64,000 bases of DNA from Terricaulis silvestris. Its GTDB lineage: Bacteria; Pseudomonadota; Alphaproteobacteria; Caulobacterales; Aquidulcibacteraceae. The position numbers and the translations under genes were made by a program. The DNA is taken from NCBI RefSeq assembly GCF_009792355.1, contig NZ_CP047045.1, positions 3,436,501 through 3,500,500 of the forward strand, given 5' to 3'. The notes below the pieces were generated by a model. It had not been told where the DNA came from. It worked only from the letters and a program-made list of their open reading frames with translations, and did no database searches. Below, piece after piece: positions 43,091 through 52,524 of this stretch. The stretch's first letter is position 1. Every line of letters starts with the position of its first letter.

Positions 43091-43945
43091 ATGGCGCCGC
43101 CTCGCGCGCTGCGCCAGCCTTGCACGACGAGCGCCTGCGCACCCATCTTAGTCGTCGCCCTGGCGGCGCTGGTTCTCTTCATGCCGACACAAGCCTTCGC
43201 TGAAACCCTGCAACACCGGATCGATCGGCTGACGCCGCATTTTACGATCAACCGCCCCGATGCCGAGGGGCGCGTGCCTGTTGTGCTGATGATGCACGGC
43301 TGTGGCGGACAGCGCCCGTTCATGAATGAGATGGCTGAGATCGCGGTGAGCGCTGGCGCGGCGGCGGTGCAAATAGATTCCTACGCGCCCAGGCGTATCA
43401 GCCGCGCGTCGGCGATTGCATCCGTATGCACCGGCGCGCGACTACACGGGCGCGAACGCGCAGGCGATCTCTACGCGACCTTCGCTTGGGCGAAGACGCA
43501 GAACTGGATCGATCCTAATCGCATCATTGTACTCGGCTGGAGCCATGGCGGCTGGACCATAATGGACGCGCTCGCGCTGCGAAGCGGTGGAGAAATGCAG
43601 CGCGCAACAGGATTGACGGAGCTTCCCGATGAACCGCTCGAGGGTATTGCCGGTGCGCTGATCGTCTATCCCTACACGGGGATTGGCACGTACGTCGGCA
43701 GACGCGACTGGCGCCTGGCGCCGCGCAGCATCGCAATCGTCGCCCAGTACGACTACATCGTCGGCTCCACCTACGCCGCGCTCGAACGGCAACGCGCCCG
43801 CGGCGCACCGCTCGACATCCAAGTCTTCGAAAACACGACGCACGCGTTTGAGGATCCGTCGGCGGAAGATCCGCGCGTGCGCTACAACCCCTCCGCGGTC
43901 GCCCGAGAACAGGCCATGCTGCGGGAGATGATCGAAGCGTTCTAA
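43091..43945 (+). CDS. Alpha/beta hydrolase, dienelactone hydrolase-like, exported
   Basis: A 284-residue protein with an N-terminal hydrophobic signal (ILVVALAALVLFMPTQAFA). The oxyanion region VLMMHGCGGQRPFMNE, the nucleophile elbow GWSHGGWT with Ser151, and the C-terminal catalytic His in FENTTHAFEDPSAEDPR give a typical DLH-like hydrolase. Substrate unknown. An in-frame ATG at 43055 would share its bases with the divergent peroxidase start; the ATG at 43091 avoids that, but neither has a strong ribosome site. Its end overlaps gdhZ. Confidence 0.82.
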   Translation: MAPPRALRQPCTTSACAPILVVALAALVLFMPTQAFAETLQHRIDRLTPHFTINRPDAEGRVPVVLMMHGCGGQRPFMNEMAEIAVSAGAAAVQIDSYAPRRISRASAIASVCTGARLHGRERAGDLYATFAWAKTQNWIDPNRIIVLGWSHGGWTIMDALALRSGGEMQRATGLTELPDEPLEGIAGALIVYPYTGIGTYVGRRDWRLAPRSIAIVAQYDYIVGSTYAALERQRARGAPLDIQVFENTTHAFEDPSAEDPRVRYNPSAVAREQAMLREMIEAF

Positions 43946-46900
43946 CGCACCGCCGCAGCGAATGCGTTGAGCTCCGCTGAGATCAGCATCAACTTCGCGA
44001 ACGTCCACGGCGGCTGCGCGTTGAGTTCAGCGTACGCGGAGCGGACACGAAGCGCTGGCTGCCCGAGGCTCGTGATCCAGCCTTTTGCTGCTTCCCCGAT
44101 CCCGTGGGCGTCGGCGTTGTTCGGTGGCGCGCCGATCGCCTTGGCGGCGGCCTCCGCCAGCTTGAGCTGAGTTTCGCCGAAATCCTCGCCGACGCGGCGA
44201 ACGACAAGGCGATCCCAATGCTGCTCCAGCTTGAGATTGCTGGCCGCGTCGCGCAGCGCATCGATACCGAACTCAGCGCCAACCACGCAATGCAACAGCG
44301 CCGCTTCGTGGACGGGCCAGCCGCTGCGTCGCGCGAGGTCCGAGACGTCGAGCGCGCTGGTCAGCGGCAACAGGAGACCGGCCTCCAGCGCCAAGTCTTC
44401 CGGCGCCCCCAATTCCATCAGTGCAGCCTGCCGCGCTTCAGCGCGTGCACATTCGACGGCGCTCATCTCTTCCCAGAGGTGCTTGCGCTGCGCGGCGACC
44501 GGCTCGCGATAGAGTTTCACAACATCCAATATGCTGGGCGGCGTATCGAGTTCGAAGCCGGCCGTGCGCGAGAGGTAGGTGGTGGCGCGGCGCAGTGCAC
44601 CGCCGACGCGCTGATGCAGCGCGATTTGCGCGACCGCAGGGACCTTGTTGTCCAGCGCATTGATGCGGTCGACCAAGTCTTCGAGTTCGAAGATGCGGCG
44701 GGATGCTTCGAAGGCGCACGCAACAGTCACGGTTTTTGCGCGGGAAATATCCTTGATGCGATCGACGAAGGACGGTCCGCAGCGATTGACCAAATCGTCG
44801 GCCAATTGCGTCGCCACGATTTCGCGGCGCAGCCGGTGCGTTTTCATCTGCGCTTCGAACTTCCACAATTCCTTCGGGAAGTAGCGTTTCAGCGGCTCCT
44901 CGAACGCCGGATCGTCCGGCGTCGCCGAGGCAACCAGCGCGTCGAATAGATTGATCTTCGAATAGGCGACGAGCTTGGCCAGTTCCGGGCGCGTGAGGCC
45001 GAGCTTCGCGGCGCGGAGCGAGGCAAACTCGCCAGTCAATGGTAAGCCTTCGACCCGCCGATTGAGTTTGCCTTCGGATTCGAGGCGCTGAATGAAGCGC
45101 TCGTGGCTGTCGAGATCGTTGACGGCGCTCGCCTGCGCGATCGAGATCGCGCCGGTCTGATCGTAATTGTCCTCCAGCACCAGCGCGCCGACTTCGTCGG
45201 TCATGCTCTCGAGCAGTTTATCGCGCTTGTCGGCTTTCAGAGCGCCGGAGCGGATGACCTCGGACAGCAGAATCTTGATGTTCACCTCGTGGTCGGAGGT
45301 GTCGACGCCGGCGCTGTTGTCGATGGCGTCGGTGTTGATGCGCCCGCCGGCGCGCGCGAAGGCGATGCGGCCTTTGTGAGTGACGCCGAGATTGGCGCCC
45401 TCCCCGACCACTTGCGCGCGCACGTCTTCAGCGTCAACGCGGACGCCGTCATTGGCCTTGTCGCCGACATCGCCGTGCGATTCCGCGCGCGCCTTGATGT
45501 AATTGCCGATGCCGCCGAACCACATCAGTTCGCACTGCGCCTTCAGCAGAGCGGACATCAGCTCGGTCGGCGTGACCGAGGCTTTGTCGATTCCGGTCAA
45601 CGCGGCGATCTCGGTGCTGATCTCGATGGATTTCAGGCTGCGCGAGAACACCCCGCCGCCTTTGGAAATGAGTTTCTTGTCGTAATCCGCCCACGACGTG
45701 CGCGGGGTGTCGAACAAGCGCTTGCGCTCGATCCAGCTGGCTTCGCAATCTTTCGGATTGGGATCGATGAAGATGTCGCGGTGATCGAACGCCGCGAGCA
45801 GGCGGATCTTGCGTGACAGCAACATGCCGTTGCCGAACACGTCGCCGGACATATCGCCGACGCCGATGACGGTGAATTCCTTTTCCTGGATGTCCTTGCC
45901 GATTTCGCGGAAGTGACGCTGCACGGCTACCCACGCGCCCTTGGCGGTGATGCCCATGGCTTTGTGGTCGTAGCCGACAGAACCGCCCGACGCGAACGCG
46001 TCGCCCAGCCAGTGGCCGTATTCGGCGCTGATGCCGTTGGCGATATCGGAGAACGTGGCGGTGCCTTTGTCGGCGGCGACGACGAGGTAGGCGTCGTCAT
46101 CATCCCAGCGGACGACATTGTTCGGCGCCTTGATTGAATCGCCGACGATGTTGTCGGTGATGTCCAGCAAACCGCGCAGGAACGTCTTGTAGGCTTCGAT
46201 GCCAGCTTCCTGGTAGTTCGCCGCGCCGCGCGCTGGCAGGCGCTTTGGATAAAAACCGCCCTTGGCGCCGACCGGCACGATGATGGCGTTCTTCACCTGC
46301 TGCGCTTTGACGAGATCGAGCACTTCGGTGCGGAAGTCGTCACGCCGGTCGCTCCAGCGCAAGCCGCCGCGCGCGACCGGGCCAAAGCGCAAATGCACGC
46401 CTTCGACTTGCGGGCTCGCCACCCAGATTTCGCGGTACGGCTTCGGCGCTGGCAGTTCCGCCACGGCGTTGGAGTCGATCTTGAACGACATGTAGGGCTT
46501 CGGCTGGCCATCGGCGCCGGGCTGATAATAGTTCGTGCGCCGGATCGCCTTCACCAAGTGCGCGATGCGGCGGAGCGCGCGGTCTTCGTCAAGGCTGACA
46601 ACTTCGGTCAGCGCCGCTTCGACCATGAATTCGAGCTTGCTCGACCGGATCTGCCGCGTCTCCATCGTCTCCGGCAGGTTGGGGTCGAAACGCGCTTTGA
46701 AGAACGCCAAGATCAGCGACGCGATCTTCGGATTGTTCGCGAGCGCTTGCTCTTGCACTGATTGGGTCGGATCAAGGCCGCTTTGCTGGCGATAGCGCGC
46801 CAATGCGCGCACGAGCGCCGCTTCGCGCCACGAGCACGAGAGCGCCAAGATCAGCCGATTGAAACCGTCGCTCTCGGCCTTGCCGGTCCACACGGCAGTG

Positions 46901-48816
46901 AACGCTTCCTCGAATTTGTAGCCCGCACGCACCAAATCGATCGGCGCGCCGTCGGCGGAGCGGGTTTCGATGTCGTGCACGTAGATACGTTGCGCCGGAT
47001 GCAGCGCACTGGCTTTCAGATTGAGTTCGAAATTAATTTCGGAATCGACGAACAAGCCTAGGTTTTCAAGAATCGGCACAACAGCGGAAAGCGCCAACAC
47101 ATCGCCGCGGGTGTAGAATTTGCAGCGCACGGTGTTCAGCGCGTCTGATTCCATTCGATACGCCCGGGCGCGGATGACTTCGCCATCACTGGCGCCGAGA
47201 ATCTCGATCGTGTCGGTGATGCCCTCGTCGACGCCATAGCGTTCGCGATAGGACGCGGTGAAGGCGTCGTCGAAGCGGTTGGACGCTTCTTCGCGCGCAG
47301 CGGCATCGAACAGCGGCGAGCGCATGAGCTCGGCGCGGAAGGTGTCTTCCCAGGTATGGGTCAGCGTTGCGACTTCCGCGTCCAACTGCTGTGCATTGGG
47401 CTCGGGACGCGTCTTGTCGATCTCGCCAATCACAAACAGCACGCGAGCAAGCTGCCCTTCCCCGAGCTGAGGCTGGAAACTCTCGACGATACCGCCATAG
47501 GCGCGCGCGATCAGAGAGCCGACTTTCTCCCGGATGTCGGAATCGTAGCGATCCTTGGGGATGTAGACGAGTGCGGTGACGAAGCGGTTGAAGCGGTCGC
47601 GGCGTGTGAACAAGCGGGCGCGCGGACGGTCCAGCAAATGCAGGATGCCGCGGGAGATGCGCAGCAATTCTTCACGTGACATCTGCCACAGCTCTTCACG
47701 CGGGTAGTACTCGATGATCTTGCGCAGAGTCTTGGCGTTGTGTCCGCCCGGCGCGAACGCGGCCTGGTCCATCACCCACTCGGCTTTGCGGCGCAGCATC
47801 GGGATGTTGCGCGTGGATTCCGTGAAGGACTCGCTGGTGAACAGCCCGACGAAACGGACTTCGCCGGTGGCTTCGCCCTTGTCGTTGTAGCGCTTGACGC
47901 TGATGTAATCGGCGGTGGCGCGCCGGTGCACGCGAGCGCGGATGGTGGACTTGGCGACGACGAGCGGCGCGGGTTCCGCCACCAGGCGCTTTAATTCCGG
48001 CGTCAGCACCATGGGTTCAGCCGAAGTGCGCAGGACGTAGAGATCGAGATCGCGGAGCACGCCGAGGCACGAGGCGCTCAGAATCTCCGGTTCGTCTGGC
48101 TTGTAGCTGCCGTCGGCGAGGCGCGTGTATTTGTAGTCGCGCGAACCGAGGAAAGTGAACTTGTCGGCGGCCAGCCACCGCAGCAGCGCAACGGCCTCAG
48201 CCACCTCCTCCGGAGGAGCATTGGTCGTCGCGGTTTCCAGCTCTTCGGCGGCGTGCAGCATGCGCTGACGCATGGCTTTGAAATCGGCCACCGACGCGCG
48301 CACGTCTGCAAGCGAACCGCGCACGCCATCGTGCAACGCCTTGGCGCGCTGCGCCGACAGACGCGGCAAATGGATCTGAATCAGCGAGTCACGGTCGCGG
48401 CCGTTGGTGGCTGGCGCCAACGGGTGGAACATCGCCAGCGTCGTGATGCCTTGATCCGAGATTTCGCCCATCACCGAGTCGACTAGGAACGGCATGTCCG
48501 GCCCGGCAATTTCAAGGATGTCGCGATCGAGTTGGACGCCGTTCACACCGACAGCGCGGCGCACCCGGACGCATTGCTCGTCGCATTGGCGCTCAGTGCG
48601 CCAAATCCAGAAATCGTGCGCGATGGCGGCGAAGTCTGCGACCGAGAGATCGCCAAGCTCGTCGTCAGAGGCGTCCTCGTAGAGGCCACGCAGGAAGGCC
48701 TCAGCGGCGGCATCCATGGCGCCATTGGCCTTGAAGGCCGGCCATGGCCCTTTGACGACGGTAGCGACGAATTGGTCAGCGGTTTTAGGGAGTTCCTGGC
48801 GCGCGGCGGCGTCCAT
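43942..48816 (-). CDS. gdhZ: NAD-dependent glutamate dehydrogenase, large (GDH180) type
   Basis: Very large enzyme of 1624 residues that deaminates glutamate to 2-oxoglutarate. The N-terminal half holds regulatory domains unique to this class. The catalytic part (about 800-1250) includes GPVARGGLRWSDRRDDFRTE and NAIIVPVGAKGGFYPKRLP, followed by a NAD-binding GVGDMSGDVFGNGML block. Family length is about 1550-1650, so it is intact. The ATG has an AAGGAAA site and a 16-base palindrome lies 112 bases upstream. It links histidine-derived glutamate to the TCA cycle. Confidence 0.97.
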   Translation of the reverse strand: MDAAARQELPKTADQFVATVVKGPWPAFKANGAMDAAAEAFLRGLYEDASDDELGDLSVADFAAIAHDFWIWRTERQCDEQCVRVRRAVGVNGVQLDRDILEIAGPDMPFLVDSVMGEISDQGITTLAMFHPLAPATNGRDRDSLIQIHLPRLSAQRAKALHDGVRGSLADVRASVADFKAMRQRMLHAAEELETATTNAPPEEVAEAVALLRWLAADKFTFLGSRDYKYTRLADGSYKPDEPEILSASCLGVLRDLDLYVLRTSAEPMVLTPELKRLVAEPAPLVVAKSTIRARVHRRATADYISVKRYNDKGEATGEVRFVGLFTSESFTESTRNIPMLRRKAEWVMDQAAFAPGGHNAKTLRKIIEYYPREELWQMSREELLRISRGILHLLDRPRARLFTRRDRFNRFVTALVYIPKDRYDSDIREKVGSLIARAYGGIVESFQPQLGEGQLARVLFVIGEIDKTRPEPNAQQLDAEVATLTHTWEDTFRAELMRSPLFDAAAREEASNRFDDAFTASYRERYGVDEGITDTIEILGASDGEVIRARAYRMESDALNTVRCKFYTRGDVLALSAVVPILENLGLFVDSEINFELNLKASALHPAQRIYVHDIETRSADGAPIDLVRAGYKFEEAFTAVWTGKAESDGFNRLILALSCSWREAALVRALARYRQQSGLDPTQSVQEQALANNPKIASLILAFFKARFDPNLPETMETRQIRSSKLEFMVEAALTEVVSLDEDRALRRIAHLVKAIRRTNYYQPGADGQPKPYMSFKIDSNAVAELPAPKPYREIWVASPQVEGVHLRFGPVARGGLRWSDRRDDFRTEVLDLVKAQQVKNAIIVPVGAKGGFYPKRLPARGAANYQEAGIEAYKTFLRGLLDITDNIVGDSIKAPNNVVRWDDDDAYLVVAADKGTATFSDIANGISAEYGHWLGDAFASGGSVGYDHKAMGITAKGAWVAVQRHFREIGKDIQEKEFTVIGVGDMSGDVFGNGMLLSRKIRLLAAFDHRDIFIDPNPKDCEASWIERKRLFDTPRTSWADYDKKLISKGGGVFSRSLKSIEISTEIAALTGIDKASVTPTELMSALLKAQCELMWFGGIGNYIKARAESHGDVGDKANDGVRVDAEDVRAQVVGEGANLGVTHKGRIAFARAGGRINTDAIDNSAGVDTSDHEVNIKILLSEVIRSGALKADKRDKLLESMTDEVGALVLEDNYDQTGAISIAQASAVNDLDSHERFIQRLESEGKLNRRVEGLPLTGEFASLRAAKLGLTRPELAKLVAYSKINLFDALVASATPDDPAFEEPLKRYFPKELWKFEAQMKTHRLRREIVATQLADDLVNRCGPSFVDRIKDISRAKTVTVACAFEASRRIFELEDLVDRINALDNKVPAVAQIALHQRVGGALRRATTYLSRTAGFELDTPPSILDVVKLYREPVAAQRKHLWEEMSAVECARAEARQAALMELGAPEDLALEAGLLLPLTSALDVSDLARRSGWPVHEAALLHCVVGAEFGIDALRDAASNLKLEQHWDRLVVRRVGEDFGETQLKLAEAAAKAIGAPPNNADAHGIGEAAKGWITSLGQPALRVRSAYAELNAQPPWTFAKLMLISAELNAFAAAVR

Positions 48817-49279
48817 CGGGCGTTTCCTTATTTTGGCGCGAACCTACTCGCCCCGGCGTCAGGTGCAACCGGCACCGCGCATCCGTGCGATCCAAGTCTG
48901 GATGGGACGTTAAAATGCGTCTGCGACATCCGGTTAACCGGATCGAAGCGCTGAGCGCGGCGCAAAATGGCCTACGCGTCGTGGAAAGCTTGCGCCAAAA
49001 TTGGCGGCGCCGCCGAGCGGGGACAAGCTGCTCGACGGCGCCTGCAGGCCTCGCAGCAGGCTGGGTGGGGGACGCACGCGGAGGCCTGGTCCGATGAGGA
49101 CGTATAGTCCGCTCTGATGAAGCCCCCCAATGAGCCCACGCGTGCGGAAAGACACGTCGAATAGCACTCGAGCGCGCCGAGAATTTCGGAAGCTATACGG
49201 TTTGCGTTTGCCGTAAACGCCCCTAGCCCCGGCGACGTTCTTCACATCAGCGATACATCTTCGTCGCCGATTCGCAACA
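48817..49279. other. Intergenic stretch upstream of gdhZ
   Basis: About 463 bases between two minus-strand genes, the AI-2E transporter gene downstream and gdhZ upstream. It must carry the gdhZ promoter; the part near gdhZ has TTAAAATG and a perfect palindrome. The rest contains GC-rich hairpins (for example GGCGCCGCCGAGCGGGG and a CTGCAGGCCTCGCAGCAGG area) and no frame with protein-like composition. I compared it mentally with 6S RNA, SRP RNA and tmRNA and found no match. Confidence 0.5.
48928..48943. promoter_or_regulatory. Perfect 16-bp palindrome upstream of gdhZ
   Basis: ATCCGGTTAACCGGAT is an exact self-complementary sequence centred 120 bases upstream of the gdhZ start codon. Such length is unlikely by chance and suits a dimeric regulator. 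It includes GTTAAC. Which protein binds it is unknown. Confidence 0.55.
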
Positions 49280-50359
49280 TCATTTTGATCCGGACTCGGA
49301 CTTACTCAGACGTGGCGAGTCAGGGGTTGGTTTGCCGTCCGCGGAGAGCAGAATTGCGATCCACCGCGTGGTCGGAAATTGCGCCAATACAATCATCAAC
49401 ATCACCGTCATCGGCGCCGCGAGAAAGGCGCCGACGATGCCCCACACCGTGCCCCAGATCGCCAACGCGAGCAGCACTACGACGGCGGAGAGGTTCAATG
49501 AATCTCCTGTCATGCGCGGCTGAATGAAATTGCCGATGACGAATTGCCAAACGCCAACGCCGGCGAACACACCAACGACGGGGCCGAGTGTAGGAAATTG
49601 CACAAGCGCAACGGCCGTGGTGAGCACGACGGCGGCGATCGAACCGATGGTCGGAATATAGTTCAGGAAGAAGATCAGGAACGACCAGAACAACGCGTTC
49701 TCAAGGCCAATGATCGCGAGCGTGGCGTAAGTGAGCGCGGTGATGATGAGGCTCATCACTGTCTGCACCCACAAGTAACGCTCCATCGACTCCCTGATGC
49801 GCATGAAGACGTCGGCCGCCGCCGCGCGCTGGGCTTTGTTGCGGAAGATGAAGTCGAGCTTGGCCGACATGACGCCGGCCGCCGGGAAGATGAAGGCGAG
49901 ATAGATCAGCGTGAACATCGCCGCTGACGCCGCGTTCTGGATGCTCTCGCCTATTTCCGTGGTGAGTCTCGCCGGATCGAACTGCGCCACCAGATCGCCG
50001 ACCGTGGGCGCGCGCCCCGGGCCGCCGACTGCTTGATGGAGCTGACTTAGCACCTGATTCAGCCGGAATTCGTAGCGGGTCAGATCGCCGATGATGGCGG
50101 CGATGTTATCGACCACCACCCAGCCGATCAGCGCCACGATCGACAGCACCACGATCAGCGCCAGTGGCAGCGCCAGCCAGCGCGGCAGGACCGGGATGCG
50201 CTTGTCCAGGGTCTCGGTGAGGCCGTCGATGGCGAGCCAGAGGATGATGGCCATGGCGAACTGCGTCAGCGGCTCGCGGAAGAAGTAGAGCCCAACCGCA
50301 ATGACGCCGGTGGCGACGATCCAGAGCGCCCCGCGCTGCGACACATCCATGGTTGCCAT
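49280..50359 (-). CDS. AI-2E family transporter (PerM-like)
   Basis: Inner-membrane protein of 359 residues with about eight hydrophobic segments. The features of the AI-2E exporter/PerM family are present: an N-terminal ALWIVATGVIAVGLYFFREP helix, a LPLALIVVLSIVALIGWVVV pair, and the conserved NYIPTIGSIAAVV and GNFIQPRMTG segments. Members export autoinducer-2, sodium/proton-coupled solutes or have no known substrate. The ATG at 50359 has a GAGG site. It is divergent from the HerA-like ATPase gene with about 97 bases between. Confidence 0.9.
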   Translation of the reverse strand: MATMDVSQRGALWIVATGVIAVGLYFFREPLTQFAMAIILWLAIDGLTETLDKRIPVLPRWLALPLALIVVLSIVALIGWVVVDNIAAIIGDLTRYEFRLNQVLSQLHQAVGGPGRAPTVGDLVAQFDPARLTTEIGESIQNAASAAMFTLIYLAFIFPAAGVMSAKLDFIFRNKAQRAAAADVFMRIRESMERYLWVQTVMSLIITALTYATLAIIGLENALFWSFLIFFLNYIPTIGSIAAVVLTTAVALVQFPTLGPVVGVFAGVGVWQFVIGNFIQPRMTGDSLNLSAVVVLLALAIWGTVWGIVGAFLAAPMTVMLMIVLAQFPTTRWIAILLSADGKPTPDSPRLSKSESGSK

Positions 50360-50456
50360 GACTTGCCTCTTGCGTCCGCCCGGCCTGCGGCGCAAGGCCC
50401 GGCTTGGCCGGAAAGGCCCAATGCGCCAAGCTGTTGGCGAACCAGGAGTCGCGAGA

Positions 50457-51992
50457 ATGGCGTCTGCAATCGAATTTGGCGCGAGCCCCGAAGGGGTTCA
50501 GAGCCTCGCGCTGAAACGCGCCAACCGCCACGGGCTTATTGCTGGCGCCACGGGCACCGGCAAGACGGTGACGTTGCAGATGCTGGCGGAAGCGTTCGCC
50601 CGCGAGGGCGTCAATGTTTTCGCCGCGGACATCAAGGGCGACCTGTCGGGTTGCGCTGGCACGGACCCAACCCCGCCTGGCTGGGCCACCGCCCGCGCTG
50701 CCGAGATCAATCTGCCGCTGACGCCGGAAGCGGCACCGGTCGTGTTCTGGGACGTCTATGGCGAACTCGGCCACCCGGTGCGCACGACGGTGACCGAAAT
50801 GGGCCCGGTGCTGATGGGCCGCGTGCTGGAAGCGACCGACGCACAGGCCGGCGCGCTGACCATCGCGTTCCGTATCGCCGACGATTGGATCAAGGAAGGC
50901 AAAAACGAAGGCCTGCTGCTCGACATCAACGACCTGCGCGCGATGCTGACCTATCTCAGCGAAAACGCAGAAGATATCGGCAAGCAATACGGCCTGGTCA
51001 CGCCGCAATCGATCGCGGCGTTGCAGCGCAAATTGCTGCAGCTGGAAATGGACGGCGCCGAGCGCTTCTTCGGCGAGCCGGCGTTCAAGCTCGAAGAATT
51101 GCTGAAGCCGCGGCCGGACGGCAAAGGCACGATCCACGTGCTGGCGTCCGAGCGGCTGGTGCAATCGCCGCGTCTCTACTCAGCGTTCCTGCTCTGGCTG
51201 ATGAGCGAGCTTTGGGAAGAGCTTCCGGAAGTCGGCGATCAGGATAAGCCGAAGCTCGTCTTCTTCTTCGACGAAGCCCACCTGCTCTTCCGTGACGCGC
51301 CGAAGGAGCTGATCAACAAGGTCGAACAAGTGGTGCGGCTGATCCGCTCCAAGGGTGTCGGCATCTATTTCGTCACGCAATCGCCGACGGATATTCCGGA
51401 GATTGTGCTCAGCCAGCTCGGCAACCGCTTCCAGCACGCGCTGCGCGCCTACACGCCGACCGACCAAAAGGCCGTCCGCGCCGCGGCGCAAAGTTTCCGC
51501 GCCAACGAGAACGTCGACGTGGCGAAGGAGATTCAGGAGCTGGGCGTTGGCGAAGCGTTGGTCTCCACGCTGGACGAGAAAGGCGCGCCGACGCCTGTCG
51601 CGCGGACTAAGATCCGTCCGCCGAACGGCCATGTCGGCCCGATCTTGTTGGCGGACCGCCAAGCGCTGATGCGCGCCAACACGGCTGGTCGCGTTTACGA
51701 GAAAGCCATCGACCGCGAAAGCGCGCACGAAATCCTGAGCGAGCGCGCCACGCAGGCCGCCGAAGCTGTCGCGCGCGAAGAAGAACGCGAAGCGCGGGAC
51801 AAGGAAGCAGCGCGAAGCTCGCGCACAACCGGCACGCGCTCCAGCGGACGCACCAGCGCACCACGTCGCACTGGCGGATCGCGGACCACGGCGGTGGAAC
51901 GGCAAACCGGACGCGTCGCCAGCGGCGTATTCAACACCATCGTGCGCGAGCTAATGCGGGGAATTCTCGGCACGCCGCGCCGCCGCCGTTAG
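50457..51992 (+). CDS. HerA-like/DUF853 ATPase
   Basis: Cytoplasmic P-loop protein of 511 residues. Walker A is GATGTGKT at 30-37, Walker B LVFFFDEAH at about 276-284 and a VTQSPTDIPEIVLSQLGNR sensor-type stretch follows. The DUF853 family (helicase HerA-like, single-gene) is widespread; its cellular role is undefined and it is not obviously paired with a NurA nuclease here. The C-terminus (about 440-511) is a Lys/Arg/Ser-rich tail. The ATG has an AGGAG site. Confidence 0.9.
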   Translation: MASAIEFGASPEGVQSLALKRANRHGLIAGATGTGKTVTLQMLAEAFAREGVNVFAADIKGDLSGCAGTDPTPPGWATARAAEINLPLTPEAAPVVFWDVYGELGHPVRTTVTEMGPVLMGRVLEATDAQAGALTIAFRIADDWIKEGKNEGLLLDINDLRAMLTYLSENAEDIGKQYGLVTPQSIAALQRKLLQLEMDGAERFFGEPAFKLEELLKPRPDGKGTIHVLASERLVQSPRLYSAFLLWLMSELWEELPEVGDQDKPKLVFFFDEAHLLFRDAPKELINKVEQVVRLIRSKGVGIYFVTQSPTDIPEIVLSQLGNRFQHALRAYTPTDQKAVRAAAQSFRANENVDVAKEIQELGVGEALVSTLDEKGAPTPVARTKIRPPNGHVGPILLADRQALMRANTAGRVYEKAIDRESAHEILSERATQAAEAVAREEEREARDKEAARSSRTTGTRSSGRTSAPRRTGGSRTTAVERQTGRVASGVFNTIVRELMRGILGTPRRRR

Positions 51993-52122
51993 AATTTCTC
52001 GCGTCTGAAGATGGCGTAATCGTTGGTCGTGTGACTCCGGTCACGGCGCGATGATGAACGTTCCCTTACTTGGAAACCCAACGAAGTTCCTCTGCGTTGC
52101 AGAGTTCGAAGGGAGAAATCCA

Positions 52123-52524
52123 ATGTTCTTGCGTTCCACCATCCTCGCTTGCGCTGCCGCCATGATCGTTGCGCCAACCGTCAGCGCTGAGGCGCCCGCG
52201 CGCTGCGAAGAAACGTCGTTCCGCGTGTATTTCCAACACGGCTCGGCCTCGCTCAACGCGATGACGAACGAAATGCTGCAAGCCGCGGCGCGCAACGTCG
52301 CCGATTGCGACTATGCCGAACTGCGCGTCAGCGTCTCCGGCCCGCAAGCGGCGCAACGCGGCCGCGCTATCGGCGCTGCGGCTGGCGATTGGGACGCGGT
52401 GCGCGTCGGACAGCGCGCGACGCATCAAGCCGGATACGGCCCGGAATACGCCGAAGTGACGATGTCGCCGAACCGTTCGCCCGACGCGCTCACGCCGCCG
52501 ACCGAGAACGACGCCGGCGTCTAA
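52123..52524 (+). CDS. Exported protein with partial OmpA-like fold
   Basis: A 133-residue protein with a signal peptide (MFLRSTILACAAAMIVAPTVSA). The mature part starts RCEETSFRVYFQHGSASLNA and continues with a helix and DCDYAELRVSVSG, recalling the first half of an OmpA-C peptidoglycan-binding domain with the expected strand-helix order; two Cys may pair. The usual NxxLSxxRA end of OmpA-C is missing. The ATG at 52123 has an AAGGGAG site. It ends right at the convergent zapE stop. Confidence 0.65.
   Translation: MFLRSTILACAAAMIVAPTVSAEAPARCEETSFRVYFQHGSASLNAMTNEMLQAAARNVADCDYAELRVSVSGPQAAQRGRAIGAAAGDWDAVRVGQRATHQAGYGPEYAEVTMSPNRSPDALTPPTENDAGV

Noticed and set aside
49000-49240. Possible 6S, SRP or tmRNA gene
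   Set aside because: The expected conserved blocks (for example GGAAGCAGCC of SRP RNA) are missing on both strands.
48934-49245. Possible 103-codon gene on the minus strand upstream of gdhZ
   Set aside because: Composition is not protein-like, the start lacks a ribosome site and it crosses the palindrome region.
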